From Roseomonas sp. (GTDB taxonomy: Bacteria; Pseudomonadota; Alphaproteobacteria; Acetobacterales; Acetobacteraceae), in contig JADCFX010000032.1 of assembly GCA_020249285.1 (NCBI GenBank), positions 62,001-126,000 on the forward strand: 64,000 nucleotides of DNA, in the 5' to 3' direction. The position numbers were made by a program, and so were the translations under genes. The notes beneath the pieces are model-generated. The model saw nothing but the letters and a program-made list of their open reading frames with translations, searched no databases and was not told the origin of the DNA. Of the stretch, positions 25,771-35,100 are shown one piece after another. Position 1 is the stretch's first letter; each line of letters begins with the position of its first letter.

Positions 25771-28131
25771 ATGGCAAGGGTGCTGGACAGGCTGGAACGA
25801 ACGCCACTGGCGGAATTAATGGCGGAAGCGGCTGCATTGCGCGATGCCGGGCATGGGCGCGTGCTGTCCTATTCGCGCAAGGTCTTCATTCCGCTGACCA
25901 AGCTCTGCCGCGATGTCTGCCATTACTGCACCTTCGCCGAAAAGCCGCGCGCGGGGCTTGCCGCGTATCTCTCACCTGACGAAGTGCTGGCGATTGCGCG
26001 CGCCGGCGCCAAGGCCGGTTGCACGGAAGCGCTGTTCACGCTGGGCGATAAGCCCGAATTGCGCTGGCGCCAGGCGCGCGACGCCTTGGCGGAAATGGGC
26101 CATGCCAGCACCATCGAATACTTGGTGGCCATGTGCGATCTGGTGCTGCGTGACACCGGGCTTCTGCCCCATGCAAATCCGGGCGTGATGAATAGGGCAG
26201 AGCTGCTGGCGCTGCGCGATGTGACCGCGAGCCAAGGCATCATGCTGGAAAGCACGAGTGAACGGCTTTGCCTGCCCGGTGGTGTGCATCACGGCAGCCC
26301 GGACAAACACCCGGCTGTGCGACTGGAAGTTCTGCGGCAAGCGGGTGAGGCGCGCATCCCCTTCACCACCGGTATTCTGATTGGCATTGGTGAAACCCGC
26401 GCGGAACGCTTGGAAGCCTTGCGCGCCATTGCGGAAAGCCACGCCCGCTATGGGCATGTGCAGGAAGTCATCATCCAGAATTTCCGTGCCAAGCCGCGCA
26501 CCAGGCGTGCCGATGCGGATGAGCCCGATTTGGATGATCTTCTTTGGACCATTGCCTGCGCGCGCATCATTCTGGGGGCGGGCGCGAATATCCAAGCGCC
26601 GCCCAATCTTTCGCCCGGCACCTATCCGCGGCTGATCGCAGCCGGCATCAATGATTGGGGCGGTATTTCGCCGGTGACGCCTGATCATGTGAACCCGGAA
26701 GCGCCCTGGCCGGCCATCGCAACGCTTGCCGAAAAAACAGCGAGTATGGACAAGGTGCTGGTGCAGCGCCTGCCCGCTTATCCCGCCTATTTGCGCGCGC
26801 CGCGAGATTGGTTTGCGCCGCGCATCGCAACGGCGCTGCTGCGCGCCAGTGACGCAGCAGGCTTTGCGCGCGGTGATGATTGGTCGCCAGGCGCGCTGAC
26901 TCTGCCGCGCCTTGCAGCGCCTTTGCTGGTTAAGGCTGATGCAGCGCTGTCAGCCTTGGTGGAACGCACCGCGCAGGGCGAAAGGCTCGATACGCCCGCG
27001 ATTGAAACACTGTTTGCCGCGCGGGATGCGGATCAGGCGCATGTGATGGCGGCTGCCGATCGGCTGCGCCAGGCGGTTGCGGGCGATACCGTGCGCTATG
27101 TTGTCAATCGGAACATCAATTACACGAATATCTGCACCTATCGTTGCAGCTTCTGCGCCTTCAGCAAGGGTAAGACTCATGAAGCCTTGCGTGGTCCGGC
27201 CTATGATCTTGACCATGCGGAGATCACGCGCCGCGCCAAGGAAGCCTGGGCGCGAGGCGCAACCGAGGTCTGCCTGCAAGGCGGCATCCACCCGGAATAT
27301 ACCGGCGCAACCTATGAGGCGATTTGCCGCGCCATCAAGCAAGCTGTGCCGGGGATGCATATCCATGCCTTCTCTGCGCTCGAAATCCATCAGGGCGCGC
27401 GCACGCTGGGACTTTCGCTATCTACGTTTTTGGCGCGGCTACGCGATGCCGGGCTTGGCACTTTGCCGGGTACGGCTGCGGAGATTCTGGATGATGAAAT
27501 ACGCGCCATCATCTGCCCCGATAAGGTGAATACGGAAGAATGGCAGGCGGTGATGCGTGCTGCGCATGGGCTTGGCCTGCGCAGCACCGCCACCATCATG
27601 TTCGGCCATGTGGAAGCGCCCTTGCATTGGGCGCGGCATTTGCTGGTACTGCGCGATCTGCAAGCGGAAACCGGCGGCTTTACCGAATTTGTGCCGCTGC
27701 CTTTCGTGCATATGGAAGCGCCCATGTATCTGCGCGGCCTGGCCCGCCGCGGGCCAAGCTTTCGTGAGGCGCTGTTGATGCATAGCGTTGCGCGCCTGGT
27801 GCTGCACCCACATTTCGCGAATATCCAGACAAGCTGGGTGAAGATGGGCCCCGAAGGTGCGGCGATGGCTTTGCAAGCGGGGGCGAATGATCTGGGCGGT
27901 ACGCTGATGAATGAAAGCATCAGCCGCGCCGCCGGCACGGAACATGGCCAGGAATTTTCACCCGAAGCGATGGAACGCCTGATCCTTTCCATCGGGCGGC
28001 AGCCGATGCAACGAAGCACTACCTATGGCGCCGTTCCGCCTGAACGCGAACATGCTGCGCGGAGTGCGGCACCTCTTGCGCCCATGGTGCAGACCGCACC
28101 GCGCAAGCGAGTTTTATTGGCGGGCAATTAG
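25771..28131 (+). CDS. fbiC: FO synthase, fused CofG/CofH (7,8-didemethyl-8-hydroxy-5-deazariboflavin synthase)
   Basis: This roughly 786-residue protein has two radical-SAM modules. The CofG half (about 1-350) carries CRDVCHYC with C46, C50 and C53. The CofH half (about 430-770) carries CTYRCSFC with C455, C459 and C462. Together they join tyrosine to 5-amino-6-ribitylaminouracil to form FO, the deazaflavin core of F420. GGAAGGAGG directly abuts the ATG at 25771, which is unusually close; a GTG at 25780 has ideal spacing and may be the true start. The gene ends convergently with cofC, overlapping by 4 bp. Fusion is the usual bacterial form. Confidence 0.96.
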   Translation: MARVLDRLERTPLAELMAEAAALRDAGHGRVLSYSRKVFIPLTKLCRDVCHYCTFAEKPRAGLAAYLSPDEVLAIARAGAKAGCTEALFTLGDKPELRWRQARDALAEMGHASTIEYLVAMCDLVLRDTGLLPHANPGVMNRAELLALRDVTASQGIMLESTSERLCLPGGVHHGSPDKHPAVRLEVLRQAGEARIPFTTGILIGIGETRAERLEALRAIAESHARYGHVQEVIIQNFRAKPRTRRADADEPDLDDLLWTIACARIILGAGANIQAPPNLSPGTYPRLIAAGINDWGGISPVTPDHVNPEAPWPAIATLAEKTASMDKVLVQRLPAYPAYLRAPRDWFAPRIATALLRASDAAGFARGDDWSPGALTLPRLAAPLLVKADAALSALVERTAQGERLDTPAIETLFAARDADQAHVMAAADRLRQAVAGDTVRYVVNRNINYTNICTYRCSFCAFSKGKTHEALRGPAYDLDHAEITRRAKEAWARGATEVCLQGGIHPEYTGATYEAICRAIKQAVPGMHIHAFSALEIHQGARTLGLSLSTFLARLRDAGLGTLPGTAAEILDDEIRAIICPDKVNTEEWQAVMRAAHGLGLRSTATIMFGHVEAPLHWARHLLVLRDLQAETGGFTEFVPLPFVHMEAPMYLRGLARRGPSFREALLMHSVARLVLHPHFANIQTSWVKMGPEGAAMALQAGANDLGGTLMNESISRAAGTEHGQEFSPEAMERLILSIGRQPMQRSTTYGAVPPEREHAARSAAPLAPMVQTAPRKRVLLAGN

Positions 28132-28787
28132 GCTGATCGGCCAAGAATGCCGTTTTCCTGCAACCAAGTCATGGTTTGCGTGGATTTGGCTTCCGGAATG
28201 CTGGCGACGCGCGCAATATCAGCTGGGTGGTCGATATCCATTGCAATGCCCGGCAGGTGCAGAATCTGCGGAGAGATTCCCGCCGCACGTGCCGCCGCCA
28301 GATGCGGGAAATAGCTGTCTTCACCGAAGCGCAGCTTAACCGCATTGGGTGGTGACATCAGAATGGCGTTGGAGCCCTGTTCATCATGCGCGGGTGCAAT
28401 GATGAAGGCGGGCGACGCCTTTGCCGCTGCGATCAGTGCTTCGATTTCTGGCGTTTTTACTGCGGGAATATCGCCGGGCATGGTCAGAATGCTCGCCACA
28501 CCTTCCGCCTGCAACACTGCTGCTGCGGCTGTCACCGCACCCGTGTGACCTTCCCGGGCGCCTTCCGTGATGATCCGTGCGCCGTGTTCCTGCGCAAGCG
28601 CTTCCGCCCAAGAATCAAGCGTCACCAGCGCAATGCCGGCCAAGCCTTGCGCCGCCGATAGCGCGGCCAACACATCGCGCAACATCACTTGCATCAGGGC
28701 AATGCGTTGCTGAGGTGACAGCAACGGCGCCAGGCGCTGCTTTGCGCCAGCCATTTCCTTCACCGGCAGAATGGCCCAGGGCTTCAT
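28128..28787 (-). CDS. cofC: 2-phospho-L-lactate (or phosphoenolpyruvate) guanylyltransferase
   Basis: This 219-residue nucleotidyltransferase (CofC/FbiD) starts WAILPVKEMAGAKQRLAPLL, the signature PVK-x-x-x-x-AK-x-RL loop. It continues with LTMPGDIPAV and a DEQGSNAILM segment. It activates the phospho-acid side chain of F420 with GTP; bacterial enzymes such as FbiD use phosphoenolpyruvate, while archaeal CofC uses 2-phospholactate. Substrate choice cannot be read here. The start overlaps the cofD stop as ATGA, so it is the last gene of the operon LLM-fgd-cofE-cofD-cofC. Confidence 0.93.
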   Translation of the reverse strand: MKPWAILPVKEMAGAKQRLAPLLSPQQRIALMQVMLRDVLAALSAAQGLAGIALVTLDSWAEALAQEHGARIITEGAREGHTGAVTAAAAVLQAEGVASILTMPGDIPAVKTPEIEALIAAAKASPAFIIAPAHDEQGSNAILMSPPNAVKLRFGEDSYFPHLAAARAAGISPQILHLPGIAMDIDHPADIARVASIPEAKSTQTMTWLQENGILGRSA

Positions 28788-29704
28788 CTGAGTGCTTCAA
28801 TCGCCGCCAGCACCTGCCGCGCGAGCGCGGTCTTGTCAGCCAGGTTGCGCATGAGTGTGGCCGCTTGAAACACACGCGGCGAGATGCCAGCCGTATCATC
28901 GCCGTGTTCCATCACGTAACCATCGAGCAAATCGCCATAGCGTGCGGCAACAGCAGCGGCACTTGGGGTGACACCGAGCGCCTCAAACATACGCGCGGTT
29001 GGCCCCTTCACCGCCTTCCCAGCGATGATGGGCGATACGGCCACCACCGGCGCGCCAGATGCAGCGATGGCATCTCGTAAAGCCGGCACGGCCAGGATGG
29101 GTTCGATGCTGATGAAGGGATTGCTTGGACAAATCACTATGCCGCGAGGCTGCGCGCGTAGCGCTTCAAGCAACACCGGCTGCGGGCGCGCCTGTTCAAC
29201 GCCGGCGAATTTCACCGCACGCGCCAAAGGTTCAGCGCGTAGCCGCACAAACCAATCCTGAAAATCCAGCCAGCCCTGATCTGTGCCGATTTGTGTGCGC
29301 ACGGGATCATCACTCATGGGCAGGATGCGTGGACCAATGCCGAAATGCCGACGGAATTCATCCGTGATGGCCGAAAGCGATTCGCCCGCGCGCAGGCGGT
29401 GCCTGCGCAGCACATGCAGTGCCAAATCGCGATCACCGAGCCGAAACCAATCTTGCCCACCGAGCGCCGCCAGCGTTTCCATGAAAGCCCAGCTTTCATC
29501 CGCGCGCCCCCAGCCAAGCTGCGGATTATCCAGGCCCGCCAGGGTGTAGAGCAAGGTATCCGTATCGGGACAGATCGTGAGCCCGTAATGCTCAAAATCA
29601 TCGCCTGTATTGGCGATGATCAGCAATTCCTCTGGCGGCAATACGTGTGAAAGTCCAAGCGCCAGCTTCGCCCCACCAATGCCACCAGAAAGCGCGATGA
29701 TCAC
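28784..29704 (-). CDS. cofD: 2-phospho-L-lactate transferase (LPPG:FO transferase)
   Basis: This 306-residue protein transfers the activated phospho-acid to FO, giving F420-0 or its dehydro form. The family landmarks are GGIGGAKLALGL (8-19), NTGDDFEHYGLTICPDTDTLLYTL split by the usual aspartates, CPSNPFISI, and VSPIIAGKAVKGP. The start is GTG at 29704, overlapping the cofE stop as GTGA, which supports coupled translation. FbiA is the mycobacterial counterpart. Length and motif order are complete. Confidence 0.95.
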   Translation of the reverse strand: MIIALSGGIGGAKLALGLSHVLPPEELLIIANTGDDFEHYGLTICPDTDTLLYTLAGLDNPQLGWGRADESWAFMETLAALGGQDWFRLGDRDLALHVLRRHRLRAGESLSAITDEFRRHFGIGPRILPMSDDPVRTQIGTDQGWLDFQDWFVRLRAEPLARAVKFAGVEQARPQPVLLEALRAQPRGIVICPSNPFISIEPILAVPALRDAIAASGAPVVAVSPIIAGKAVKGPTARMFEALGVTPSAAAVAARYGDLLDGYVMEHGDDTAGISPRVFQAATLMRNLADKTALARQVLAAIEALR

Positions 29705-30441
29705 TGGAAAAGATCCTCCTGCGCGGGGCGGAGCAATTCGGCGGCGGGGTTTTCCGCGCCAGACCAGGTAAGGCCTCGCAACAATACCGCCGGTTGGCCT
29801 TCGGCGCCTTGGCCCATGATCAACCCAGCTGCGGCGGCGATTTCATCGGCAAAGCCCGTGATGCTGACCATCAAGGTGCGACCAAACAAATCCGGCAGGC
29901 CACGTAAATCGCGCAGTGCCGGCAGCCCCGCCGCGCCAATCGCAACACCCACCGTGCCGCGCCGCCAAGCGCGCCCAAAACTATCCGTGATCACTACGGG
30001 CACGCCAAGCCGCGCGGAAAGCGCCGCCGCGCTGACATCAGGATCACGCGGCAAAAGCAGCGCATGGCCATCGTCACCAACATTGGATTGGTCAATGCCA
30101 GCATTCGCCATGACAAAGCCAAGCCGATGCTTGACGATGATCAAGTTGGGCCGCGCGCGCACCACGTGCGCTGATTCCAAAAGGATCAGTTCGACCAACC
30201 GCGCATCCTTGCCGGTTTGTTGGGCAAGGTCTCGCGCGGCTGCCGAGGGCTGAACGGAGGCCAGGGCAATGCTGCGCCCTTCTGCCTTGCTCACGATTTT
30301 TTGCGCAATGGCCAGCACATCGCCGGATTGCGGCGTAAGGCCAGCCCGCGCCATGGCGGCCGAAAGCAGCACTGCAAGATCATCACCCGCCTGCACAATG
30401 GGCAGGCCAGGCAGCGCGAAAAGCTGCAGGCTCGGCTTCAA
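29701..30441 (-). CDS. cofE: Coenzyme F420-0:L-glutamate ligase (single-domain CofE)
   Basis: The product, about 246 residues, adds glutamate to F420-0 and begins the gamma-glutamyl tail. It shows [29 protein letters not shown] and [21 protein letters not shown], all hallmarks of CofE/FbiB-N. I set the start at TTG 30441, because it overlaps the fgd stop as TTGA and the family N-terminus begins there; the frame further upstream lies inside fgd. The protein ends after the ligase domain, so the C-terminal FMN-dependent reductase domain of mycobacterial FbiB is absent. Confidence 0.93.
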   Translation of the reverse strand: MKPSLQLFALPGLPIVQAGDDLAVLLSAAMARAGLTPQSGDVLAIAQKIVSKAEGRSIALASVQPSAAARDLAQQTGKDARLVELILLESAHVVRARPNLIIVKHRLGFVMANAGIDQSNVGDDGHALLLPRDPDVSAAALSARLGVPVVITDSFGRAWRRGTVGVAIGAAGLPALRDLRGLPDLFGRTLMVSITGFADEIAAAAGLIMGQGAEGQPAVLLRGLTWSGAENPAAELLRPAQEDLFQ

Positions 30442-31448
30442 GCGAAGCGGCGGCGCAGCAGTGGCAGCACCTGCTCCCCATACAACCGCAAAAACCGCGC
30501 CTGATCCGGCCCCGGCGCATGAAACACCAAATGCCTGAACCCGAGGCCTACATAGTATCCGATGCGCTCCACATGCTCTTCCGGATCGTTGGAAACAATC
30601 CAGCGGCTGGCCGCACGTTCCAAGGGCAACGCATCGGCCAGGCGCTCCATTTCCACCGGGTCTTCCACTGACATTTTTTCTTCTGGCGAAAGCGCCAATG
30701 CCGCCCAATGGCGCGTATCTTCCAAGGCGCGCTGCTTATCCGTATCGAAGGAAACCTTCACTTCGATCATGCGATCGTAATCGGGCTTGGATGCCGCCGT
30801 GGCTTCCAGCCCCGCTACAACATTCGGCAGCAGCGTTTCAGTGTAAAGCTCGGGCTTCTTGCCGCTGGTACAGATAAAGCCATCACCGGCGCGGCCGGCA
30901 TATTTTGCGACCATGGCGCCGGCGGCGGCGATATAGATCGGCACGGGAGTTTCTGGCCGATCATAAATCGTGGCGTGTTCGGTGCGGTAGTATTGTCCTT
31001 CGAAGCTCACGCGTTCTTCGGTCCAAAGCTTGCGCATCAATTGCACGGCTTCGCGCAGGCGGGCGAAGCGTTCCTTGAATTCAGGCCAGGGCTGGCCGGT
31101 GGAAGGGACCTCATTCAGCCCCTCACCCGTGCCGATACCGAGAATGACACGGCCCGGAAACATCGAACCCAACGTGCCAAAAGCTTGCGCCACGATGGAA
31201 GGATGGTAGCGAAAGGTGGGCGTCAGCACGCTGGTGCCAATCACCATGCGCCGCGTTCGCGCGCCAAGCGCGCCAAGCCACACAAGCGAATTTGGTGCGT
31301 GCCCGTCCGTGTGTTTCCAGGGTTGGAAATGATCTGAAATGAAGCAGCTATCGAACCCCATCTCTTCGGCGAGTTCGCCAAATTCCAGCAATTGCGCTGG
31401 CGTGAATTGTTCGGCGGATGCCTTATAACCAAGCTTCAACATGGCCAT
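30438..31448 (-). CDS. fgd: F420-dependent glucose-6-phosphate dehydrogenase
   Basis: This 336-residue LLM-fold protein closely resembles mycobacterial Fgd1 from my memory of that sequence: [54 protein letters not shown] and [11 protein letters not shown]. Catalytic H40, W44 and E109 are kept at identical numbers. The phosphate-binding set appears as T194, S195, K197, K258 and R282, one less than Fgd1 because of a one-residue gap. The enzyme oxidises glucose-6-phosphate while reducing F420. The ATG at 31448 overlaps the upstream stop as TGATG; a GTG lies one codon earlier. It is co-operonic with cofE, cofD and cofC. Confidence 0.9.
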   Translation of the reverse strand: MAMLKLGYKASAEQFTPAQLLEFGELAEEMGFDSCFISDHFQPWKHTDGHAPNSLVWLGALGARTRRMVIGTSVLTPTFRYHPSIVAQAFGTLGSMFPGRVILGIGTGEGLNEVPSTGQPWPEFKERFARLREAVQLMRKLWTEERVSFEGQYYRTEHATIYDRPETPVPIYIAAAGAMVAKYAGRAGDGFICTSGKKPELYTETLLPNVVAGLEATAASKPDYDRMIEVKVSFDTDKQRALEDTRHWAALALSPEEKMSVEDPVEMERLADALPLERAASRWIVSNDPEEHVERIGYYVGLGFRHLVFHAPGPDQARFLRLYGEQVLPLLRRRFA

Positions 31449-32308
31449 CACGTATCCGCCAGCGCCGCAAGCATGGCGTCCCGATGAGTGGTATCGCCAT
31501 CCTCCGTCACGGGCTGGATGCAGACATGCGTTGCCCCCGCCGTGAAATGCGCGCGCAAGCCTGCCTTCACGCTGGCGGCATCACCATGCAGCACCATGGC
31601 ATCAATGAAGCGATCACTTCCGCCATTGGCCAGTTCCGCTTCGCTGAAACCAAGCCGCAGCCAATTATTCACGTAATTCGGTAGCGCCATGTAGCGGGCA
31701 AGCTCTCGTCGCCCAAGCGCACGGGCGCGCACCGGATCGGTCTCAACGCAAACCTTCTGTTCCACCGCTAGCACCTTGCCCGCGCCAAGAATGGCCGCGG
31801 CCTGGGCTGTGTGTTCCGGCGTTACGTTGTAAGGCACGGCGCCATCCGCTGCACTGCCCGAAAGGGCCAGCATTTTCGGCCCAAGGGCTGCCAGCAGCAC
31901 CGGGCCTTCCAGCGTATCAGCACCCGCCTTGCGCAGCCCATCCAAATAACCGCGCATGGCGGGGATGGGTTTTTCGTAGCGATGGCCACGCAAGCCTTCC
32001 ACCATCGGGATATGGCTCACACCAAGCCCCAGCGCAAAACGCCCTTCATGCAGCGCATTCAGCGTGGCGAGGCCCCTGCGCGCGGTGAAGGCATCACGCG
32101 CATAGATATTGGCGATCGAACTGCCGATGACGAGCTTCTTGCTATTCGCCAACAGAAACCCCGCCAGCGCCATGGATTCATAGCCGCGCGATTCCGGATA
32201 CCAGAAGCTGCCATAGCCGAGGTCTTCCACCTGGCTCAGCAAGGCGCGCAAGCCTGCCGCATCCAGCCGATCCGTAGAACACCAAACGCCCAAACGCCCG
32301 AATTGCAT
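31448..32308 (-). CDS. LLM class F420-dependent oxidoreductase, first gene of the F420 operon
   Basis: This 286-residue protein begins [20 protein letters not shown] and has [45 protein letters not shown] and [13 protein letters not shown]. It belongs to a compact F420-dependent LLM subgroup. Start 32308 follows AAAAGGATC. It overlaps fgd by 1 bp, so its translation is coupled to F420 reduction and side-chain synthesis, making it the best candidate for a main F420 consumer here. The substrate is unknown. Confidence 0.86.
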   Translation of the reverse strand: MQFGRLGVWCSTDRLDAAGLRALLSQVEDLGYGSFWYPESRGYESMALAGFLLANSKKLVIGSSIANIYARDAFTARRGLATLNALHEGRFALGLGVSHIPMVEGLRGHRYEKPIPAMRGYLDGLRKAGADTLEGPVLLAALGPKMLALSGSAADGAVPYNVTPEHTAQAAAILGAGKVLAVEQKVCVETDPVRARALGRRELARYMALPNYVNNWLRLGFSEAELANGGSDRFIDAMVLHGDAASVKAGLRAHFTAGATHVCIQPVTEDGDTTHRDAMLAALADT

Positions 32309-32336
32309 GATTGTGATCCTTTTCCCGTAGCGCGGC

Positions 32337-33197
32337 TTAGCCGTAGGTTTCATCAAGCGCCTGAAAGCGCGGCAGATCAACCAGGGCGCTGAATTCCGCA
32401 TAGCTCATCATGGCACTTGCCGCCTTGGCTGGCGTGCCATCGCGCTTGAGTATGGCCAGCGCATCAGCCATCGCCTTCGCCGCCGAAAACAGCGCTGTCA
32501 CCGCATAGAAAACGACAGCAAAACCCATTTGTTCAAGATCGTGCGCCGTAAGTGCGACAGTTTCATTGCCATCCACAATGCTGACAACCTTGGGGCCAGG
32601 TACCTGCCGCGCCACAATCTCAACCTCGGAGATTTTCTTGATTCCATCGACGAACACCAGATCAACGCCAGCATCCTGATACATCAGCGCGCGGCGCACC
32701 GCTTCTTCTGCACCAATCGCCGGCATGGCGTCTGTCCGCCCAATGATCAGCGGCCCCTGCGCGGGGCGGGAAGCGATGGCGCATTTCAGGCGCCGGACGT
32801 TTTCTTCTGCCGGGATCAGCTTGATGCCGGCCAATTGGCCGCAGCGCTTCGGCGCCACCTGGTCTTCCAGATGGATAGCGGCAACGCCGGCCTGCGCATA
32901 TTCTTCAACGGTACGCGCGATATTGGCCGGGCCGCCATAGCCCGTATCCGCATCGGCAATGATCGGAATGCTCACCGCCCGCGCCATATCCCGCGCATGG
33001 GTGGTCATTTCCGTCTGGGTCAGCAACCCGATATCAGGCCGACCCAGACGCACCGCAGTTGCGCCGAAGCCTGTCATGTAAATCGCCTCAAACCCCGCCT
33101 GTTCGATCAGCCGCGCGGTCAGGCTATCGGGGGCGCCGGGGGCGGCGATGATGCCGCTGACCTTGAGGCGTTGACGCAGATGCTCCGCAGCATTCAT
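32337..33197 (-). CDS. Isocitrate lyase/PEP mutase family protein
   Basis: This 286-residue TIM-barrel enzyme carries the magnesium-site ADADTG (D82, D84), E111/D112 in HLEDQ, and the active loop KRCGQ (117-121) where isocitrate and methylisocitrate lyases have KKCGH. The family includes carboxyvinyl-carboxyphosphonate, oxaloacetate and 2,3-dimethylmalate lyases, so a C-C lyase on a 2-hydroxy or 2-oxo acid is likely. The gene precedes the LLM-fgd-cof operon by 28 bp on the same strand and may be read with it. The exact reaction is open. Confidence 0.82.
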   Translation of the reverse strand: MNAAEHLRQRLKVSGIIAAPGAPDSLTARLIEQAGFEAIYMTGFGATAVRLGRPDIGLLTQTEMTTHARDMARAVSIPIIADADTGYGGPANIARTVEEYAQAGVAAIHLEDQVAPKRCGQLAGIKLIPAEENVRRLKCAIASRPAQGPLIIGRTDAMPAIGAEEAVRRALMYQDAGVDLVFVDGIKKISEVEIVARQVPGPKVVSIVDGNETVALTAHDLEQMGFAVVFYAVTALFSAAKAMADALAILKRDGTPAKAASAMMSYAEFSALVDLPRFQALDETYG

Positions 33198-33212
33198 GGC
33201 ACCCTCCGCGAT

Positions 33213-34091
33213 TTAGATCTGCTGTTCCCAAGCCGCCGGTATCAGTTGATACCCGCTGCCGCGCGGCACCAGATGCGTGAAGCCTGGAAAATGCAAATGC
33301 ATGCCGGTGACCAGCAGCTTGTCAGTCGCGACCATATCAAACACGCGCCGGCGCGCCGCTTCTGCCGCCTTGGTATCGGTATCAAACGCCATGCAGACTT
33401 CCGGGCGGGCGGTTTGCACTTCCGGCACATGGACAATATCGCCCCAGATCAAAAGCTGATCCTGGCCAGATGAAACCAGATAGCCGGAATGGCCCGGCGT
33501 ATGGCCATGGAACGGCATGGCGGTGACACCCGGGAAGACCTCTCCCTTCTGGAACAGCCGCCAGCGATCCTTATAGGGCAGCACCTGTTCGCGCCCGGCC
33601 TGGAAAAACAGCTTCTTTTCCCGATCCGTGCCTTTGGCCATCGCGCCATCATCAAACCAATGCTTCGGTTCGTTTTCATGCATGACCAATTCGGCATTGG
33701 GGTAATGCGGCAAGCCACTGGTCATATCCGTGAGGCCGGCCGAATGATCCGGGTGCATATGCGTCAGCATCACCACTTCAATATCGGCAGGATCAACGCC
33801 AAGCGCCTTGAGATTGGTCAGGATTTTGCCAGAACTTGGCTGCATGTAAGCCCCGCAGCCGGTTTCGATCAACGCCAGCCGCCCTGCCGACCAGATCAGG
33901 AAGGCATTGACCGCGGTACGACGCGCGGGTCGGAAATTTTCCGTCAGGATCTGGCGCGCTTCATCTTCGGTGATGTTGCGCAAGACATCCAGATTGCCAT
34001 CAAGGAAGCCATCGCTGATGGCGGTGACAATGATGTCACCAACGCGGCGATGATAAACACCCGGAATTTGCGTGGTTGGCGCGTTCTTCAT
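33213..34091 (-). CDS. MBL-fold metallo-hydrolase
   Basis: This 292-residue metallo-beta-lactamase-fold protein contains LTHMHPDHSAG with H111, H113, D115 and H116, then the FHGHTPGHSGYLV histidine and a WGDIVH aspartate. This metal set fits quorum-quenching lactonases, organophosphate hydrolases and related enzymes. The start at 34091 follows GGGGGAAAATGCC. No signal peptide is seen. It is co-directional with the lyase 15 bp downstream. The substrate is unknown. Confidence 0.85.
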   Translation of the reverse strand: MKNAPTTQIPGVYHRRVGDIIVTAISDGFLDGNLDVLRNITEDEARQILTENFRPARRTAVNAFLIWSAGRLALIETGCGAYMQPSSGKILTNLKALGVDPADIEVVMLTHMHPDHSAGLTDMTSGLPHYPNAELVMHENEPKHWFDDGAMAKGTDREKKLFFQAGREQVLPYKDRWRLFQKGEVFPGVTAMPFHGHTPGHSGYLVSSGQDQLLIWGDIVHVPEVQTARPEVCMAFDTDTKAAEAARRRVFDMVATDKLLVTGMHLHFPGFTHLVPRGSGYQLIPAAWEQQI

Positions 34092-34335
34092 GATGGCATT
34101 TTCCCCCAAATTCGCCCCGGACTGACGCGTGGTTGGTCTGAGCACAGTCGGTCGGTCGCAAGCGGAGGAAGGTTATGGAAGGCCGCGCGCCGTGGCAATA
34201 TTCCCATTCTTCGGCAGTGAGGATGCCCCAGAATCGCGCCTTTGGCGGTGCTCCTCGGCAACAGTTATGCTAACCCCCAAAGGCCGCCTAGCATAACCAT
34301 ATCGCTGGCTTGCAACAGGCTTGGACAACCAAGCC
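34092..34335. other. Intergenic region, no gene supported
   Basis: This 244-bp gap separates the MBL-fold gene from the glycosyltransferase. A minus-strand frame partly covers it but has no recognisable domain or ribosome site, and it overlaps the glycosyltransferase 3' end. The region should hold the promoter of the MBL-lyase-LLM transcription unit. I see no convincing terminator or repeat. Confidence 0.35.
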
Positions 34336-35043
34336 TCACTCACCCCATTTTTCGAGATAAATCTCATAATTTCGGTGCCAATCGGCTGAGCCGAAGGCGT
34401 CCTGGCTCCGATGTGTCAATGCCACGGCGCCGGTTCCCAAAACCAATCCGGCTGCCCTGGCGCTGCGGCAGAAGTCCAGATCATAGAAATGAAAATCAAA
34501 GCGCGGATCAAAGCGTACGCCCCTGCTGCGCAGGGTATCCCGCCGCGCCGCCAGCAATACACCGTCCAGTAACTCACATTGAACCGGCACAGGGCCGTAA
34601 TTGGTGACCCGCCCGAATGGGGCGGTGCCATGCGCCACGGCACCAGAAAGATTCTCGCGCACATCCCAGATGAACTTATCACTCATCTGCCCAGTGAAGC
34701 ACCATGATGGCTGCCGCGGGAGGCGACGGCGATTGCCTGCTATTCCCAGAACATCAAAGTTTTGCAGCCCAGCAATAATACGATCCGCGAAAAAATAATC
34801 ATCTATCCAGACATCATCATGGATGAAGACCAAAATCTCAGCCGCCTGTGGAGCATCAATGGAAAGATTGTAAATCTCAGATAGGCTGGTGCGGTTTTCG
34901 AACGCAATGCGCGCATGAATGCGCTGATCAAAGGCAAGCCGCTTCAAGGAAGCACCAAGCGGCGCCTCAGCCAAGAAATCATCGTGCGAAAGCCGCGTTG
35001 CGCTGATGATATTGATCACAACACCATCCCAACCAGGAGACAA
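34336..35043 (-). CDS. Glycosyltransferase family 2-like protein
   Basis: The product, about 235 residues, shows EILVFIHDDVWIDD, a plausible metal-binding DD motif, then VQCELLDGVLLAARRDTL and FDFHFYDLDFCRSARAAG, the usual acceptor-site and ED-like positions of GT-A transferases. It lacks membrane segments. The furthest start is a TTG at 35043; a GTG at 35019 is also possible and neither has a strong ribosome site. Its codon use is less GC-rich than its neighbours. It lies directly past the 3' end of tRNA-Lys. The sugar and acceptor are unknown. Confidence 0.7.
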   Translation of the reverse strand: MSPGWDGVVINIISATRLSHDDFLAEAPLGASLKRLAFDQRIHARIAFENRTSLSEIYNLSIDAPQAAEILVFIHDDVWIDDYFFADRIIAGLQNFDVLGIAGNRRRLPRQPSWCFTGQMSDKFIWDVRENLSGAVAHGTAPFGRVTNYGPVPVQCELLDGVLLAARRDTLRSRGVRFDPRFDFHFYDLDFCRSARAAGLVLGTGAVALTHRSQDAFGSADWHRNYEIYLEKWGE

Positions 35044-35100
35044 TCAAGTCACCCGCCGCAGGAACCGCTCAGTTGAGCGTCACATTATCTTCAAGAAATT

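Noticed and set aside
34173..34367. A 64-codon minus-strand frame between the MBL gene and the glycosyltransferase
   Set aside because: No motif, and it overlaps the glycosyltransferase C-terminus.
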